A stretch of DNA of 64,000 nt, taken from the NCBI GenBank assembly GCA_036381595.1, contig DASVCN010000035.1, positions 1 through 64,000 on the forward strand, given 5' to 3'. Positions 8,217 to 16,182 of the stretch are shown in pieces. The translations under genes were made by a program, and so were the position numbers. The notes beneath the pieces were generated by a model. It saw only the letters and a list, made by a program, of their open reading frames with translations, was not told the origin of the DNA and made no database searches. The DNA comes from Trueperaceae bacterium (GTDB lineage Bacteria; Deinococcota; Deinococci; Deinococcales; Trueperaceae). The stretch's first letter is position 1. Every line of letters begins with the position of its first letter.

Positions 8217-10802
8217 CTAGCCTTCTATTGCTCCCAATAGCTCGGCTGCTCGAGCATCGAGTTGCGGATCGCGGAACTCCTGGGCAGATGATAGGACAGC
8301 GGACAGCAGCTTACGACCCTCCCTGAGGTCGCCCCGCTCGAGGTTGAGTTCGGCCAGGAGCAGTTGTCCGCGCGGGAGCTGGTCGCGCAGTACGGCGCGT
8401 TCGGCTCGGTCGAGAGATTCCTGCACCAGTAGCTGTGCCCTGTCGTTGTCGCCCTCGCTGCGGTGCAACGATGCTAGGTCGATGAGTACGCGAACGACGT
8501 TTATCTCGTTCTCCTGCCGACGGCTGCGCTCGAGCGCTTCCTCGAATAGCCGCCTGGCCGGGTCGGGCTTGCCCCGTGCGACGTGCACCTTCGCCAAGGT
8601 ACGCAGGAGGCTGTTGACGCCCGCTCGGCCGAACGGCGAGTCGATCTGGCGTGCGAGCGCCAGCGATCTCTCGAGGAGCTCCTCTGCCCGCCTTAACTCT
8701 CTCGACTCGAGAGCGATCAGGCCGAGAGCATAGTGACCGGTGATCGTCCCCCACATGTCGCCGTGTGCCAAGGTCTCGAGACCTTCCATCGCCTTCCGTT
8801 CCGCCTGCTCCAGGCGTCCCAGTCGCAAATCGAGATAGGCGCCATTCACGAGCACATTCCCCAGGACGTTCTCGAGCCGTTCGCAGTCACCGGCCACTTC
8901 CGTTGCCTCGCTCCGCACGTCCAGCTGTGCTCGCAAGACGTCTTGGGATCGGCGGAAGAAGTCGCTGCCCTCGGCGTAGCGGCCTCGCCTGTCGAAGAAT
9001 TCCTGCAGGCCGAAGGCGATCGCAGGGAGGTGCGCCGTGGAGAGGGCGTTCCGCTGCAGGACCCAGTGCCAGGCCGCCACGACGTTGGACAGTTCGGCCT
9101 CCAGGGTGTCCAGTGCGGCGCGATGGTCGGCCTCGAACATCCGTGAGCCCACCAGGTTCTCGATGAGGCTCAGATAGTGCCTCGCGTGTCTCTCCCTTAC
9201 ACCATCTGCCTCATCGCCCTCTTCGCTCAGCCGCTCGGCCAGAAAACCTCGTACGAGCGGATGGAAGGTGAAGCGGCCCGCCTCCCTCGGCTGGACTACC
9301 GACTTGTCGACGAGGCGACGAAGATGGGCGCCCGAAGCCCCCGCCACCTCCCACGCGGCATCGAGTCCCCAGGTGTCGGCGAGGATCGACAGCCGGAGGG
9401 CGGTGATCCGTTCGGCGTCGTCAAGCAGCCGCCAGGTGCCGTCGAAGACGTCGTGGAAGCTCCGGTGCCGCTCAGGGATGTCGCGAAGGGGAGAGGTAAG
9501 AGTCTCGGGAGCGAGCGCGAGGGCGCTGGCGATCTGATCGAGCGGTAGTACCCGAAGCCAGCTCGCGGCCAACTCCAGCGCCAGCGGGAGTCCTCCGACC
9601 AGCCGACATATCCTCGTGACGAGCTGGAGCGAGGCGGGATCCGCCTCGAAACCGGGGGTTACCTGCGACGCTCGCGTCAGGAAGAGCTCGACCGCATCCC
9701 CACCCGCAGCCGTTCCGCTCTGCGTTCCGGATGCCGAGCCCCGTGAAGCGCTACGGCTGTCCTCCCGCGCGCCATTGCCGCTTCCGATGCCCGGAGCGAG
9801 AGAGTGCGGTAGCCCTGCCAGCGGCACGATCACCTCGGCCGTCAGGTTGAGTCGCTCGCGAGAGGTTACCAGCAGATGAAGGTTGGGACAGCAGGTAAGG
9901 AGCGCGGTCAGTTGCGGCCCTGCATCGATGAGGTGCTCGAAGTTGTCCAGAACGACCAGCATCTTCCGGTCCCGGAGGTTAGCGCAGAGTCGCTCGAAGG
10001 CCTCTTGACCTCGAGGGGGCGTCACTCCCAGATGGTTGGCGAGGCGAGCGGGGAGCGCGGTGGCGTCCGGTACGGCCTCTACCGGGACCAGAAGGACACC
10101 ATCCCTGAACGCGCCTCTCGCCAGAACCCGGGCCGCCGCCTCCTCCGCGAGCCTCGTCTTGCCTGCGCCGCCCGGCCCGACCAGGGTCACCAAGCGGGTC
10201 TCGGACGAGTGCAGCAACCGGTCGAGGTGGGCCAGTTCGGCAGCTCGTCCCACGAACGAGTCGGCGCGCGGGACGAGGTTGTGGGGGATCGAGTCGAGGA
10301 AGGTCGCGCCCATCTGCCCGGCTATCGCCAGTAAGCGGCTCGCGACATCTGGAGATGAGGTAGTGAGGGCGGTGCTCCTCGCGAGCAGGGCGCCCTTCAG
10401 TGTCAGAGCCAGCCGTTCCCTCGTATCGAAGATCCACTCCTCCAGCTCCGTGCCCAGTCCGCGGGAACCGAGCCCATCGAGGAAAGGTCCGCCGTACAGT
10501 GCGAGGGCAGCTTCGAGGTCTCCTCCTTCGATTGCGACCAGTAGCTGACCGACATCGCTCTCCAGTTCGGTCCAGACTTCGTACCGGTCCGCGCCAACAG
10601 CACTAGGAGTGACGCTCCTCACCTGAGCAAGCGCAACGTTGAGGCTCCTCAGGTAGTTGCTTGCCTGAGGCCAGAACAGCTCCGCGAGGTTGCGCCGTTT
10701 CTGTGGGCCCTCGACAGCCAGGTAGGCGAGGAGCAGGAGCGATTTGGGTCGAGTGAGCCGAACTCCCTCCAGTCGCGCCCCGCCCAGCGTGCGCAGGAAC
10801 AT
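8217..10802 (-). CDS. BTAD/NB-ARC/TPR transcriptional regulator (SARP/AfsR-like)
   Basis: This 861-aa protein is built like AfsR-type signal-transduction ATPases. Residues ~1-150 resemble a winged-helix plus bacterial transcriptional activator domain (starting FLRTLGGARLEG). An NB-ARC-type ATPase follows: Walker A GPGGAGKT at 209-216 and Walker B LVVLDNFEHL. From ~residue 560 come TPR-like helical repeats (for example ALGLIALESRELRRAEELLERSL). A TACAAT -10 candidate lies 10 nt upstream of the ATG with no Shine-Dalgarno, so the mRNA leader is very short. Such proteins switch on ATP binding after a TPR-sensed signal. The target genes are unknown; the next gene upstream is a same-strand lipoprotein gene 88 bp away. 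Confidence 0.82.
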   Translation of the reverse strand: MFLRTLGGARLEGVRLTRPKSLLLLAYLAVEGPQKRRNLAELFWPQASNYLRSLNVALAQVRSVTPSAVGADRYEVWTELESDVGQLLVAIEGGDLEAALALYGGPFLDGLGSRGLGTELEEWIFDTRERLALTLKGALLARSTALTTSSPDVASRLLAIAGQMGATFLDSIPHNLVPRADSFVGRAAELAHLDRLLHSSETRLVTLVGPGGAGKTRLAEEAAARVLARGAFRDGVLLVPVEAVPDATALPARLANHLGVTPPRGQEAFERLCANLRDRKMLVVLDNFEHLIDAGPQLTALLTCCPNLHLLVTSRERLNLTAEVIVPLAGLPHSLAPGIGSGNGAREDSRSASRGSASGTQSGTAAGGDAVELFLTRASQVTPGFEADPASLQLVTRICRLVGGLPLALELAASWLRVLPLDQIASALALAPETLTSPLRDIPERHRSFHDVFDGTWRLLDDAERITALRLSILADTWGLDAAWEVAGASGAHLRRLVDKSVVQPREAGRFTFHPLVRGFLAERLSEEGDEADGVRERHARHYLSLIENLVGSRMFEADHRAALDTLEAELSNVVAAWHWVLQRNALSTAHLPAIAFGLQEFFDRRGRYAEGSDFFRRSQDVLRAQLDVRSEATEVAGDCERLENVLGNVLVNGAYLDLRLGRLEQAERKAMEGLETLAHGDMWGTITGHYALGLIALESRELRRAEELLERSLALARQIDSPFGRAGVNSLLRTLAKVHVARGKPDPARRLFEEALERSRRQENEINVVRVLIDLASLHRSEGDNDRAQLLVQESLDRAERAVLRDQLPRGQLLLAELNLERGDLREGRKLLSAVLSSAQEFRDPQLDARAAELLGAIEG

Positions 10803-10890
10803 AGTTGGGCCGATTGTAGCGCCAAGTCGCGCTCGGCCATCTCCGGGCCCCGGTGCCGCCCAGCTGGGACCGTGGGTTCTCCCTCGGCCC

Positions 10891-12639
10891 TCAGCAGATG
10901 TTGCTGATGGTGATCATCACCGATCGGCTGCCTTCGAAGCCGTTCTCGTCGGTTGCCTCCAGCTCGAGGCGAGCCCAGTCGAAGGTTCGGCAGTCGATGG
11001 TGCCCAGGGTGTCGTTCGGACCCCACTCGATGCTCGCCGCCGTACCTATCTGGTAAACGTCCCCGCCGTTGCCGCTGTCATCGGTCGGGTGGTGGAGATA
11101 CCAGACGTAGTCGTAGGGCCCGCTCCCGCCACTGGCCGAGCCGCTCAGTGTGATGGGGTCGCCGTTACCCAGTGCCGTACCGTCCTCTGGGTTGGTTATG
11201 GTGACGAGGATGTCGGGCAGCGGCTCTACTTCGATGGTGACCGAGTCGGTGTCCGTCTCTCCCGTGGGGTCGCTGGCGGTCACTGTGAGCGTCCGGCTGC
11301 CGGTAGTACCGAAAGTCCCCTTGCCCTCGCAGCCACTCGGCAACGAATCGCCTGCCCGGCTGGATTCCCAGTCGCAGCTCACCGTCTGTCCGTCGCGATC
11401 GTCGACCAGTGCGCTGAGTGTTACGGCTTCACCGACGAAGATTTGAGTACCAGGGCCGGGTGCCGCGAGCACGACGGTAGGCGGGTCGTTCGTTTCGCTC
11501 GCCACGGCAGCGCACAGATCGAACAGTTCCTTCTCGTAATCCAGGTCGAGAACGTCCACAGAGCTGATCCCCACGGAGCCGGCGAGGCAGCCTTTTAATT
11601 GCCATAACGTCCCTCCGGATCCAACAAGCCCCTCCTGGCTCGCTGCCAGACTAGCTCCGGCCTCCAGAGACCCGTATGGGCCGATGACCCCGTAGAGCCT
11701 GATCTCGAAGCGAGCGCCGGCCGCCACTTCGGCGCTCACGTCACCACTGAAGTCCACACCGCTGGAGTCGAAGCTGGAATCGTTACGCGACAAGTCGGAG
11801 AAGCCGTCGTCGGAGTTGTATTCGAAGCCAGCTGCCAGACCGATCTCCTGGTCCACCTCGAAAGAGAGCGTTGCCGTGAGGGAGCCTTGCGCGGTCAGGT
11901 AGATCTCGAGCCGCGGCGTCAGGACGACGGGGACCGGGCCGATGAAGAAGGTGATCGGTTCGAAGTTGTGGGTCGCTACGCCATACTCCGCGTCGAACTC
12001 GAGATCCTCGTCGCCCTCCAGGCTGAGGTTGGCGGTCTCGTTGAGCCCCACCTCGACGTGCACGTTCAGGTCCGGGATCTCGGCGCACACTCCGAAAACG
12101 GTGTCGTCGCAGCCGATGTCGATAGACAGATCTATTACGGGATCGATCTGCAGCGAACCGGTTGCCCGCAAGAGTCCGCCCGTTCCGAAGTCGGTGTTCA
12201 GCTGGTAACCCAGGCTCTGCAGCTCGATCCCCGAGTGAAGGGCCGTGGAAGAGGCAATATCGGCGGGATCGAGCTCCAGGTGGACCTCCAGACTGCCCTG
12301 GTGCACGGCGTCTCGCAGCTCGGCGCCATCGGTCTCGACCACGAACATGCCGCCCTCCTCGCGGACCGCCGTCACCTTGCGCAACAGTCCGTGGGGCGCT
12401 GCGGCGGTTGGCTCGCTCACTACTACATCGCCTGCCTCCAACGACGGTGCTACCGAGAAGAGGAGAGTGCCATCGGCTTCGACGGCGACCAACGAGTTGC
12501 GCTCACCCTCGTCCAGCACTTGAGTGGTAGGGGGGGTCAGAACGGGCCGCTCGCCGAGCGGCCCCCCTCCCTGACCGCCGCATGCCGTCAGGGCGATCAG
12601 GACGAGTAATGAGACGAGATACCTGATGCGTTGGGCCAT
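10891..12639 (-). CDS. Lipoprotein with two C-terminal PKD/Ig-like domains
   Basis: This 582-aa protein begins with a classical lipoprotein signal (hydrophobic LVSLLVLIALTAC, lipid-modified Cys20), so it is anchored at the outer face of a membrane. The first ~390 residues are acidic, rich in beta-strand patterns, and unrecognised. About residues 390-480 and 483-580 are two Ig/PKD-like modules (NDPPTVVLAAPGPGTQ..., then DILVTITNPEDGTAL...). Cysteines at the end (GTIDCRTFDW and the terminal ISNIC) may form a disulfide. The upstream GGAGGAG gives a good ribosome site. The gene sits 88 bp upstream of the BTAD regulator on the same strand. A surface or adhesion role is an inference from the domains. 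Confidence 0.72.
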   Translation of the reverse strand: MAQRIRYLVSLLVLIALTACGGQGGGPLGERPVLTPPTTQVLDEGERNSLVAVEADGTLLFSVAPSLEAGDVVVSEPTAAAPHGLLRKVTAVREEGGMFVVETDGAELRDAVHQGSLEVHLELDPADIASSTALHSGIELQSLGYQLNTDFGTGGLLRATGSLQIDPVIDLSIDIGCDDTVFGVCAEIPDLNVHVEVGLNETANLSLEGDEDLEFDAEYGVATHNFEPITFFIGPVPVVLTPRLEIYLTAQGSLTATLSFEVDQEIGLAAGFEYNSDDGFSDLSRNDSSFDSSGVDFSGDVSAEVAAGARFEIRLYGVIGPYGSLEAGASLAASQEGLVGSGGTLWQLKGCLAGSVGISSVDVLDLDYEKELFDLCAAVASETNDPPTVVLAAPGPGTQIFVGEAVTLSALVDDRDGQTVSCDWESSRAGDSLPSGCEGKGTFGTTGSRTLTVTASDPTGETDTDSVTIEVEPLPDILVTITNPEDGTALGNGDPITLSGSASGGSGPYDYVWYLHHPTDDSGNGGDVYQIGTAASIEWGPNDTLGTIDCRTFDWARLELEATDENGFEGSRSVMITISNIC

Positions 12640-12701
12640 CTACTCCTCCGCTCCGGTGCGGCGCCCGATTCCCCCGCGTCACGCCGGCGGTCCATCCGGG
12701 C

Positions 12702-12731
12702 GCTCGGCTGAGCCCTCGGGCTAAGCCGAGC
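12702..12731. repeat. Nested inverted repeat in the leader of the lipoprotein gene
   Basis: GCTCGGCT (12702-12709) pairs with AGCCGAGC (12724-12731), and inside it AGCCC (12711-12715) pairs with GGGCT (12718-12722). The result is a 13-bp hairpin interrupted by single unpaired bases. There is no T-run, so it is not an intrinsic terminator. It lies 62 bp upstream of the lipoprotein start and may be an mRNA leader structure or protein-binding site. It matches no riboswitch I know. Confidence 0.45.
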
Positions 12732-12905
12732 CGTAACCGGCTGGCGGGCAACGGGTCATTGGAGAATATGGGGGGTTAAAAGTCGGTTAACGTCCGGGGC
12801 CGCCACTTGAAACGGGCAGTACTCGAAGCATGTCAGTCGCCACAAGATGGCTGAGATGACCGTACGTCGCGCACGCTACGGGTACGCCGACGGAGGGATC
12901 TAGGT

Positions 12906-13874
12906 TCAGCCCGGGATAGTGGACAAGGCGCTGAACGGAGGTAGTTCGCTGTTCGGCAAGCGCGCTCGCAACAGGGTCAGCACCTGCTTTACCGTGGGGG
13001 CGCCCAGTAGTTCGGGAGGAACGGCAATGCTGGCGGTCCTGGCACGAGGAACCTTCAGGCTCACCGCAGCTACACCCTTAGGCAGGGTATCGAGCGTGAG
13101 CTTCGGCAGCACGCTGAAGCCCAGGCCTTGAGCGATCATGTTCAGGATCATTCCGGTCTCCTGAGCCTGGTAGGCAGGTTCGGTCGCCCCGTACATTTCG
13201 AGAACGTACTTCACGCCCAACACGCAGCCGTCCCGCCAGTCCTTGCCGTAGGCGATCACCGGTAACTCCCGTAGGTCTTCCCACGTCAGTTCGTCGCGGT
13301 CGAGTGCTGCCGGGATGCAGACTACGAACGGGTCGTCGAACAGTTTCCAATGGATGAACTCATCGGATAGTTTCGCCACGACCAGGCCCAACTCTGCTTG
13401 TCCGGCTTCGAGGGCCCGGAGCACATCCATGGAGTTGAGGAGCACATCTCCCGAGTCGGTATCGACTTCCACGGGCCGTATTTCCAGTCCGGGGTGGCTC
13501 TCCCGCAGTCGTTTCATGACCGGCGGGAGCAGGTATTGAGCGATGCTGGGGAATCCTGCTACTCGTACCACACCCGAGAGAGTCCCCTTCATGAGCTCCG
13601 CTTCCTGGAGTAGGACTTCTTCGGTCCGAAGCAGCTTGACCGCCTGCTTCCGGATGCGTTCACCCTCGTCCGTCAGTCGGGCTCCGAATGCCCCGCGGCG
13701 GAAGAGTTTCAAGCCCAGAGCTTGCTCGGCTTGCGCCACTGCGTAGCTGACCGAGGCCTGCGACATGTCGAGATCGAGGGCCGCTGCCGAGAAGCTACCC
13801 GTCCGGGCGACGGCGAGGCAGGCGCGCAGTTGTGCCAGCGTCAACTCGCGACTATAGGTTTTCTCTATGGCCAC
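12906..13874 (-). CDS. LysR-family transcriptional regulator
   Basis: I choose the GTG at 13874 (VAIEKTYSRELTLAQL..., 322 aa) because the LysR N-terminal helix-turn-helix normally begins within the first ten residues; the longer frame from 14012 adds 46 residues unlike the family. The HTH spans about residues 9-70 (LRACLAVARTGSFSAAALDLDMSQASVSYAVAQ as separate helices). The substrate-binding domain follows from ~95 (VVRVAGFPSIAQYLLPPVM). It is divergent from the small coiled-coil membrane protein at 14001, with a 126-bp shared promoter region, so that gene is a plausible target. The co-inducer is unknown. Confidence 0.85.
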   Translation of the reverse strand: MAIEKTYSRELTLAQLRACLAVARTGSFSAAALDLDMSQASVSYAVAQAEQALGLKLFRRGAFGARLTDEGERIRKQAVKLLRTEEVLLQEAELMKGTLSGVVRVAGFPSIAQYLLPPVMKRLRESHPGLEIRPVEVDTDSGDVLLNSMDVLRALEAGQAELGLVVAKLSDEFIHWKLFDDPFVVCIPAALDRDELTWEDLRELPVIAYGKDWRDGCVLGVKYVLEMYGATEPAYQAQETGMILNMIAQGLGFSVLPKLTLDTLPKGVAAVSLKVPRARTASIAVPPELLGAPTVKQVLTLLRARLPNSELPPFSALSTIPG

Positions 13875-14000
13875 GATACAGGCTATCAGCGGGGAACGTT
13901 GCTGGCAAGCGAGGCAGGGGCCTACCGTTTTCTCGAGGCCGAAAGGGCCGGTCCCGATTGGGGAACGAGGAGTTCCATACGGGAACGAAGGAGCAGCGAA

Positions 14001-14570
14001 ATGTGGAAGCACCAGAAACCAACCTCAGGAGCACCCAGCTCATCTCTCCGTCGACCTGCCACTTCCTGCGCTGCGCTCGAAGAGAACGGCTTTGACCCTG
14101 GGCGCAGTGGGCGGAGGGCATCAGCGAGGAAGGGGTTCTCTGCCTCTTATTTGTCCGCCGATCCGCCCCAGATCCTTTCCGTCGTCATCCCCCTCCTGTT
14201 CATCGGCGTCATAGTCGCATTGGGCGGCGACCTCGGGCACGCAGAAGCCGGCTTCGCGGCGGGACAACAGGTCGCCGTTGATCACCAGCGGGAGGCGGTG
14301 CGCCAGGAGCTCGATGCGTTGGACCGGCTCGGTCAGGGTCTGATGGCACCCGAAAGAGTTGGTCGACCAAGGGTGATCGACCTCGTCGCTCGTCAGCAGC
14401 TGCTGATCGAGGACGGCCGTAGCCGCGCTGCCGCACGCGTAAGCCGTCAGATCGCCATCCTCAATGAAGTCATCCGCAGCGGCGACGCCAACGCCGAGTT
14501 CCTGGCCGGCGTAGAGCAGCGCCAAGCCGCATTGGTGACCCAACTTGAGCGGTTGAGCGAAGGGCGTTGA
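14001..14570 (+). CDS. Small single-pass membrane protein with coiled-coil domain
   Basis: This 189-aa protein starts at ATG 14001, placed 7 nt after a good AAGGAG (13988-13993). The frame is open further upstream, but that part overlaps the LysR gene and has no start signal. Residues ~1-50 are basic and polar. One transmembrane helix (ILSVVIPLLFIGVIVAL, about residues 56-72) follows, then ~115 charged residues with heptad-like patterns (REAVRQELDALDRLG and ILNEVIRSGDANAEFLAGVEQRQAALVTQLERL), likely a coiled coil. No family recognised. It is divergent from LysR and upstream of ectR on the other strand. Confidence 0.5.
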   Translation: MWKHQKPTSGAPSSSLRRPATSCAALEENGFDPGRSGRRASARKGFSASYLSADPPQILSVVIPLLFIGVIVALGGDLGHAEAGFAAGQQVAVDHQREAVRQELDALDRLGQGLMAPERVGRPRVIDLVARQQLLIEDGRSRAAARVSRQIAILNEVIRSGDANAEFLAGVEQRQAALVTQLERLSEGR

Positions 14571-14678
14571 AACCGGATCGTTTCCGTTTCGCCCTGCAAC
14601 TGTTGGCCCGGAGGGAGCTATTCGAACGCGGCATGCTCACTCCTACTGGCTTCCGCGCGGTAGTCCGCTGCGTTCCCG

Positions 14679-15158
14679 CTACTTCCGATCCACCGCCCCC
14701 ACATCCAACAGCGGAGAGGCGTCGATCGCTCCGGCGTTGAGCATCGCGCCCACCTTCTCCAGGGCGGCGACTATCATCGCCTGCTCCCAGTCGGGTAGCT
14801 GCTCGAACTGCTCGGAGAAGGTTCGCTGCAGGGGGTCGGGTGCGGTCTCGAGGAGGCGGAGGCCGTCGGGCGTCGGCGCGACCCAGATCGCTCGCCGGTC
14901 CTCCTCTGCCCGCCTGCGGGTGACGAGCCCGCGCGACTCCAGTTTGCCGACCAGCGACGTTACGGTGGCCTGACCCACGCCGGCCCTGGACGCGATCTCT
15001 TTGGGGGTGAGCCGCCCGGCTGCGGCAACTATCTCGAGGACGATCAGTTGCGGTGTGGTGAGCCCGGTGGCGCGCGCCAGTTGCCGGGCGTTCAGTTCGG
15101 TCGCTCTGAGGATGCGCCGGAGCGCGATGAGGCTGGTCTGAGTCCGGTCTTCCATCAA
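14679..15158 (-). CDS. ectR: MarR-family repressor of the ectoine operon (EctR-like)
   Basis: This 159-aa protein is a winged-helix MarR regulator: the DNA-recognition part is LTPKEIASRAGVGQATVTSLV and the wing is GLVTRRRAEEDRRAIWV. It is divergent from ectA, the arrangement known for EctR1 of methylotrophs and other ectoine producers, where it represses ectABC-ask under low salt. Its own promoter has a TATAAA -10 candidate (15183-15188, minus strand), and the -35 position expected 17 bp away falls inside the near-palindrome at 15203-15215, which suggests autoregulation. ATG at 15158 is used; the next codon is also ATG. Confidence 0.85.
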   Translation of the reverse strand: MMEDRTQTSLIALRRILRATELNARQLARATGLTTPQLIVLEIVAAAGRLTPKEIASRAGVGQATVTSLVGKLESRGLVTRRRAEEDRRAIWVAPTPDGLRLLETAPDPLQRTFSEQFEQLPDWEQAMIVAALEKVGAMLNAGAIDASPLLDVGAVDRK

Positions 15159-15202
15159 CCGCCCTTCGACGCGGGATGCTCCTTTATACCAGATGTAAAT
15201 GA

Positions 15203-15215
15203 TTCGATAGACGAA
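15203..15215. promoter_or_regulatory. EctR operator candidate, site 1 (ectR side)
   Basis: TTCGATAGACGAA is a near-palindrome (TTCG/CGAA arms around a 5-nt centre). Its last 11 bases recur exactly, inverted, at 15300-15310. It overlaps the predicted -35 position of the ectR promoter. Occurrence of the same word beside both divergent promoters is the main evidence. Confidence 0.65.
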
Positions 15216-15299
15216 GAATAATTGCCGCCGCGGGGGCGATTATCAGCCGCTCCGCATGATGCAACCGCGCGGACTGTAAGCCACGATGCTAGGATATCT

Positions 15300-15312
15300 T
15301 TCGTCTATCGTA
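15300..15312. promoter_or_regulatory. EctR operator candidate, site 2 (ectA side)
   Basis: TTCGTCTATCGTA is the reverse complement of site 1 with one difference; 11 bases match exactly. It sits just downstream of a -10-like TAGGAT (15290-15295), where a bound repressor would block ectA transcription. It lies 30 bp before the ectA start, and the two site centres are 97 bp apart, about nine helical turns. Confidence 0.65.
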
Positions 15313-15342
15313 GTATTTGTGTCGCACGGGAGGAGGCAACCG

Positions 15343-15888
15343 TTGCCCACCAGCCAACTACAACCTGTACGACGACTGCCGGGCCAGGTGAGATTCCGGG
15401 CCCCCCGCACCGACGACGGCGCCGACGTATGGCGACTGATCAGGTCGTGCGAACCGCTCGACGAGAACTCGATCTACTGCAACCTGCTTCAGTGCGATCA
15501 CTTCGCCGACACGTGCGTGGCGGCCGAGCGGGAGATGGACGGGCGGCTCGTCGGCTGGGTGTCCGCTTACCTGATGCCAGACGATCCCGAAACCGTCTTC
15601 GTGTGGCAGGTAGCCGTGGACGAGAGCGCCCAGGGCCAGGGAATCGCCGGGAGGATGCTGGCCGCGCTGCTCGAGCGCGATTCCTGCTCCAATGTTCGTC
15701 GACTCAAGACCACCATCACCCCCGACAACGACGCGAGTTGGGCGCTCTTCCGCTCCTTCGCCAGGAAGCAGGGTGGCGAGCTCACCAGCGAAGCCTACTT
15801 CCGTAAGAACGACCATTTCGACGGTGCCCATCAGACCGAGCACATGGTGACGATCGCTCTGCCGCTCGCCGCTCGCAGCGCCGCTTGA
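15343..15888 (+). CDS. ectA: L-2,4-diaminobutyric acid N-acetyltransferase
   Basis: EctA acetylates diaminobutyrate at the gamma-amino group, the second step of ectoine synthesis. I choose TTG 15343 because AGGAGG (15331-15336) stands 6 nt upstream; 181 aa fits the family (~160-200), whereas the longer ATG frame (15286) runs through the promoter and operator. The GNAT fold is visible: DDGADVWRLIRSC, the acetyl-CoA loop QGQGIAGRMLAALLER, then TTITPDNDASWALFRSFARK, and a long C-terminal tail with FDGAHQTEHM typical of EctA. It is the first gene of ectABCD-ask. Its last 14 bases seed the repeat array that separates it from ectB. Confidence 0.93.
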   Translation: MPTSQLQPVRRLPGQVRFRAPRTDDGADVWRLIRSCEPLDENSIYCNLLQCDHFADTCVAAEREMDGRLVGWVSAYLMPDDPETVFVWQVAVDESAQGQGIAGRMLAALLERDSCSNVRRLKTTITPDNDASWALFRSFARKQGGELTSEAYFRKNDHFDGAHQTEHMVTIALPLAARSAA

Positions 15889-16110
15889 GCATCGCCGGAG
15901 CGCAGCCCCCTGAGCGCAGCCCCCTGAGCACCGTCACGTGAGTAGCGCCGCCTGAGCAGCGCCGCCTGAGCAGCGCCGAGTGAGCAGCGCCGCGTGAGCA
16001 CGGCCCCGTGAGCACCCCCCTGACCACCGCCACGGGAGCAGCGCCGAGTGACCACCGTCCCCCAGCGCGCGCCCTGAGCACCGTCCCCCAGCGCCGCCCG
16101 AGCACCACCT
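15875..16110 (+). repeat. 14-bp tandem repeat array between ectA and ectB
   Basis: Units of the type AGCAGCGCCGCCTG follow each other with a 14-bp period. The best copies are at 15899-15912, 15913-15926, 15927-15940, 15941-15954, 15955-15968, 15969-15982, 15983-15996, 15997-16010, 16023-16036 and 16037-16050; a shortened 12-bp unit lies at 16011-16022, and decayed copies run to about 16110. The last 14 bases of ectA (15875-15888) match the unit at most positions, so the array seems to have grown out of the ectA stop region. Because 14 is not a multiple of 3 and many units end TG before AG, stop codons (TGA) occur in all three forward frames. The array fills most of the unusually long gap inside an otherwise compact operon. 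Confidence 0.85.
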
Positions 16111-16182
16111 CGAACCGTACGAGAGCCGGCCCCCCATCCGATTCGTCTGTCAAGAACGAACGACCGACCCGAAGGGACCCGA

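Noticed and set aside
13722-14000. N-terminal extension of the 14001 gene (frame open from 13722)
   Set aside because: It overlaps the conserved LysR helix-turn-helix coding region, while a good ribosome site stands before ATG 14001.
15875-16110. CRISPR array
   Set aside because: The units are contiguous 14-mers without spacers and no cas gene is in the window.
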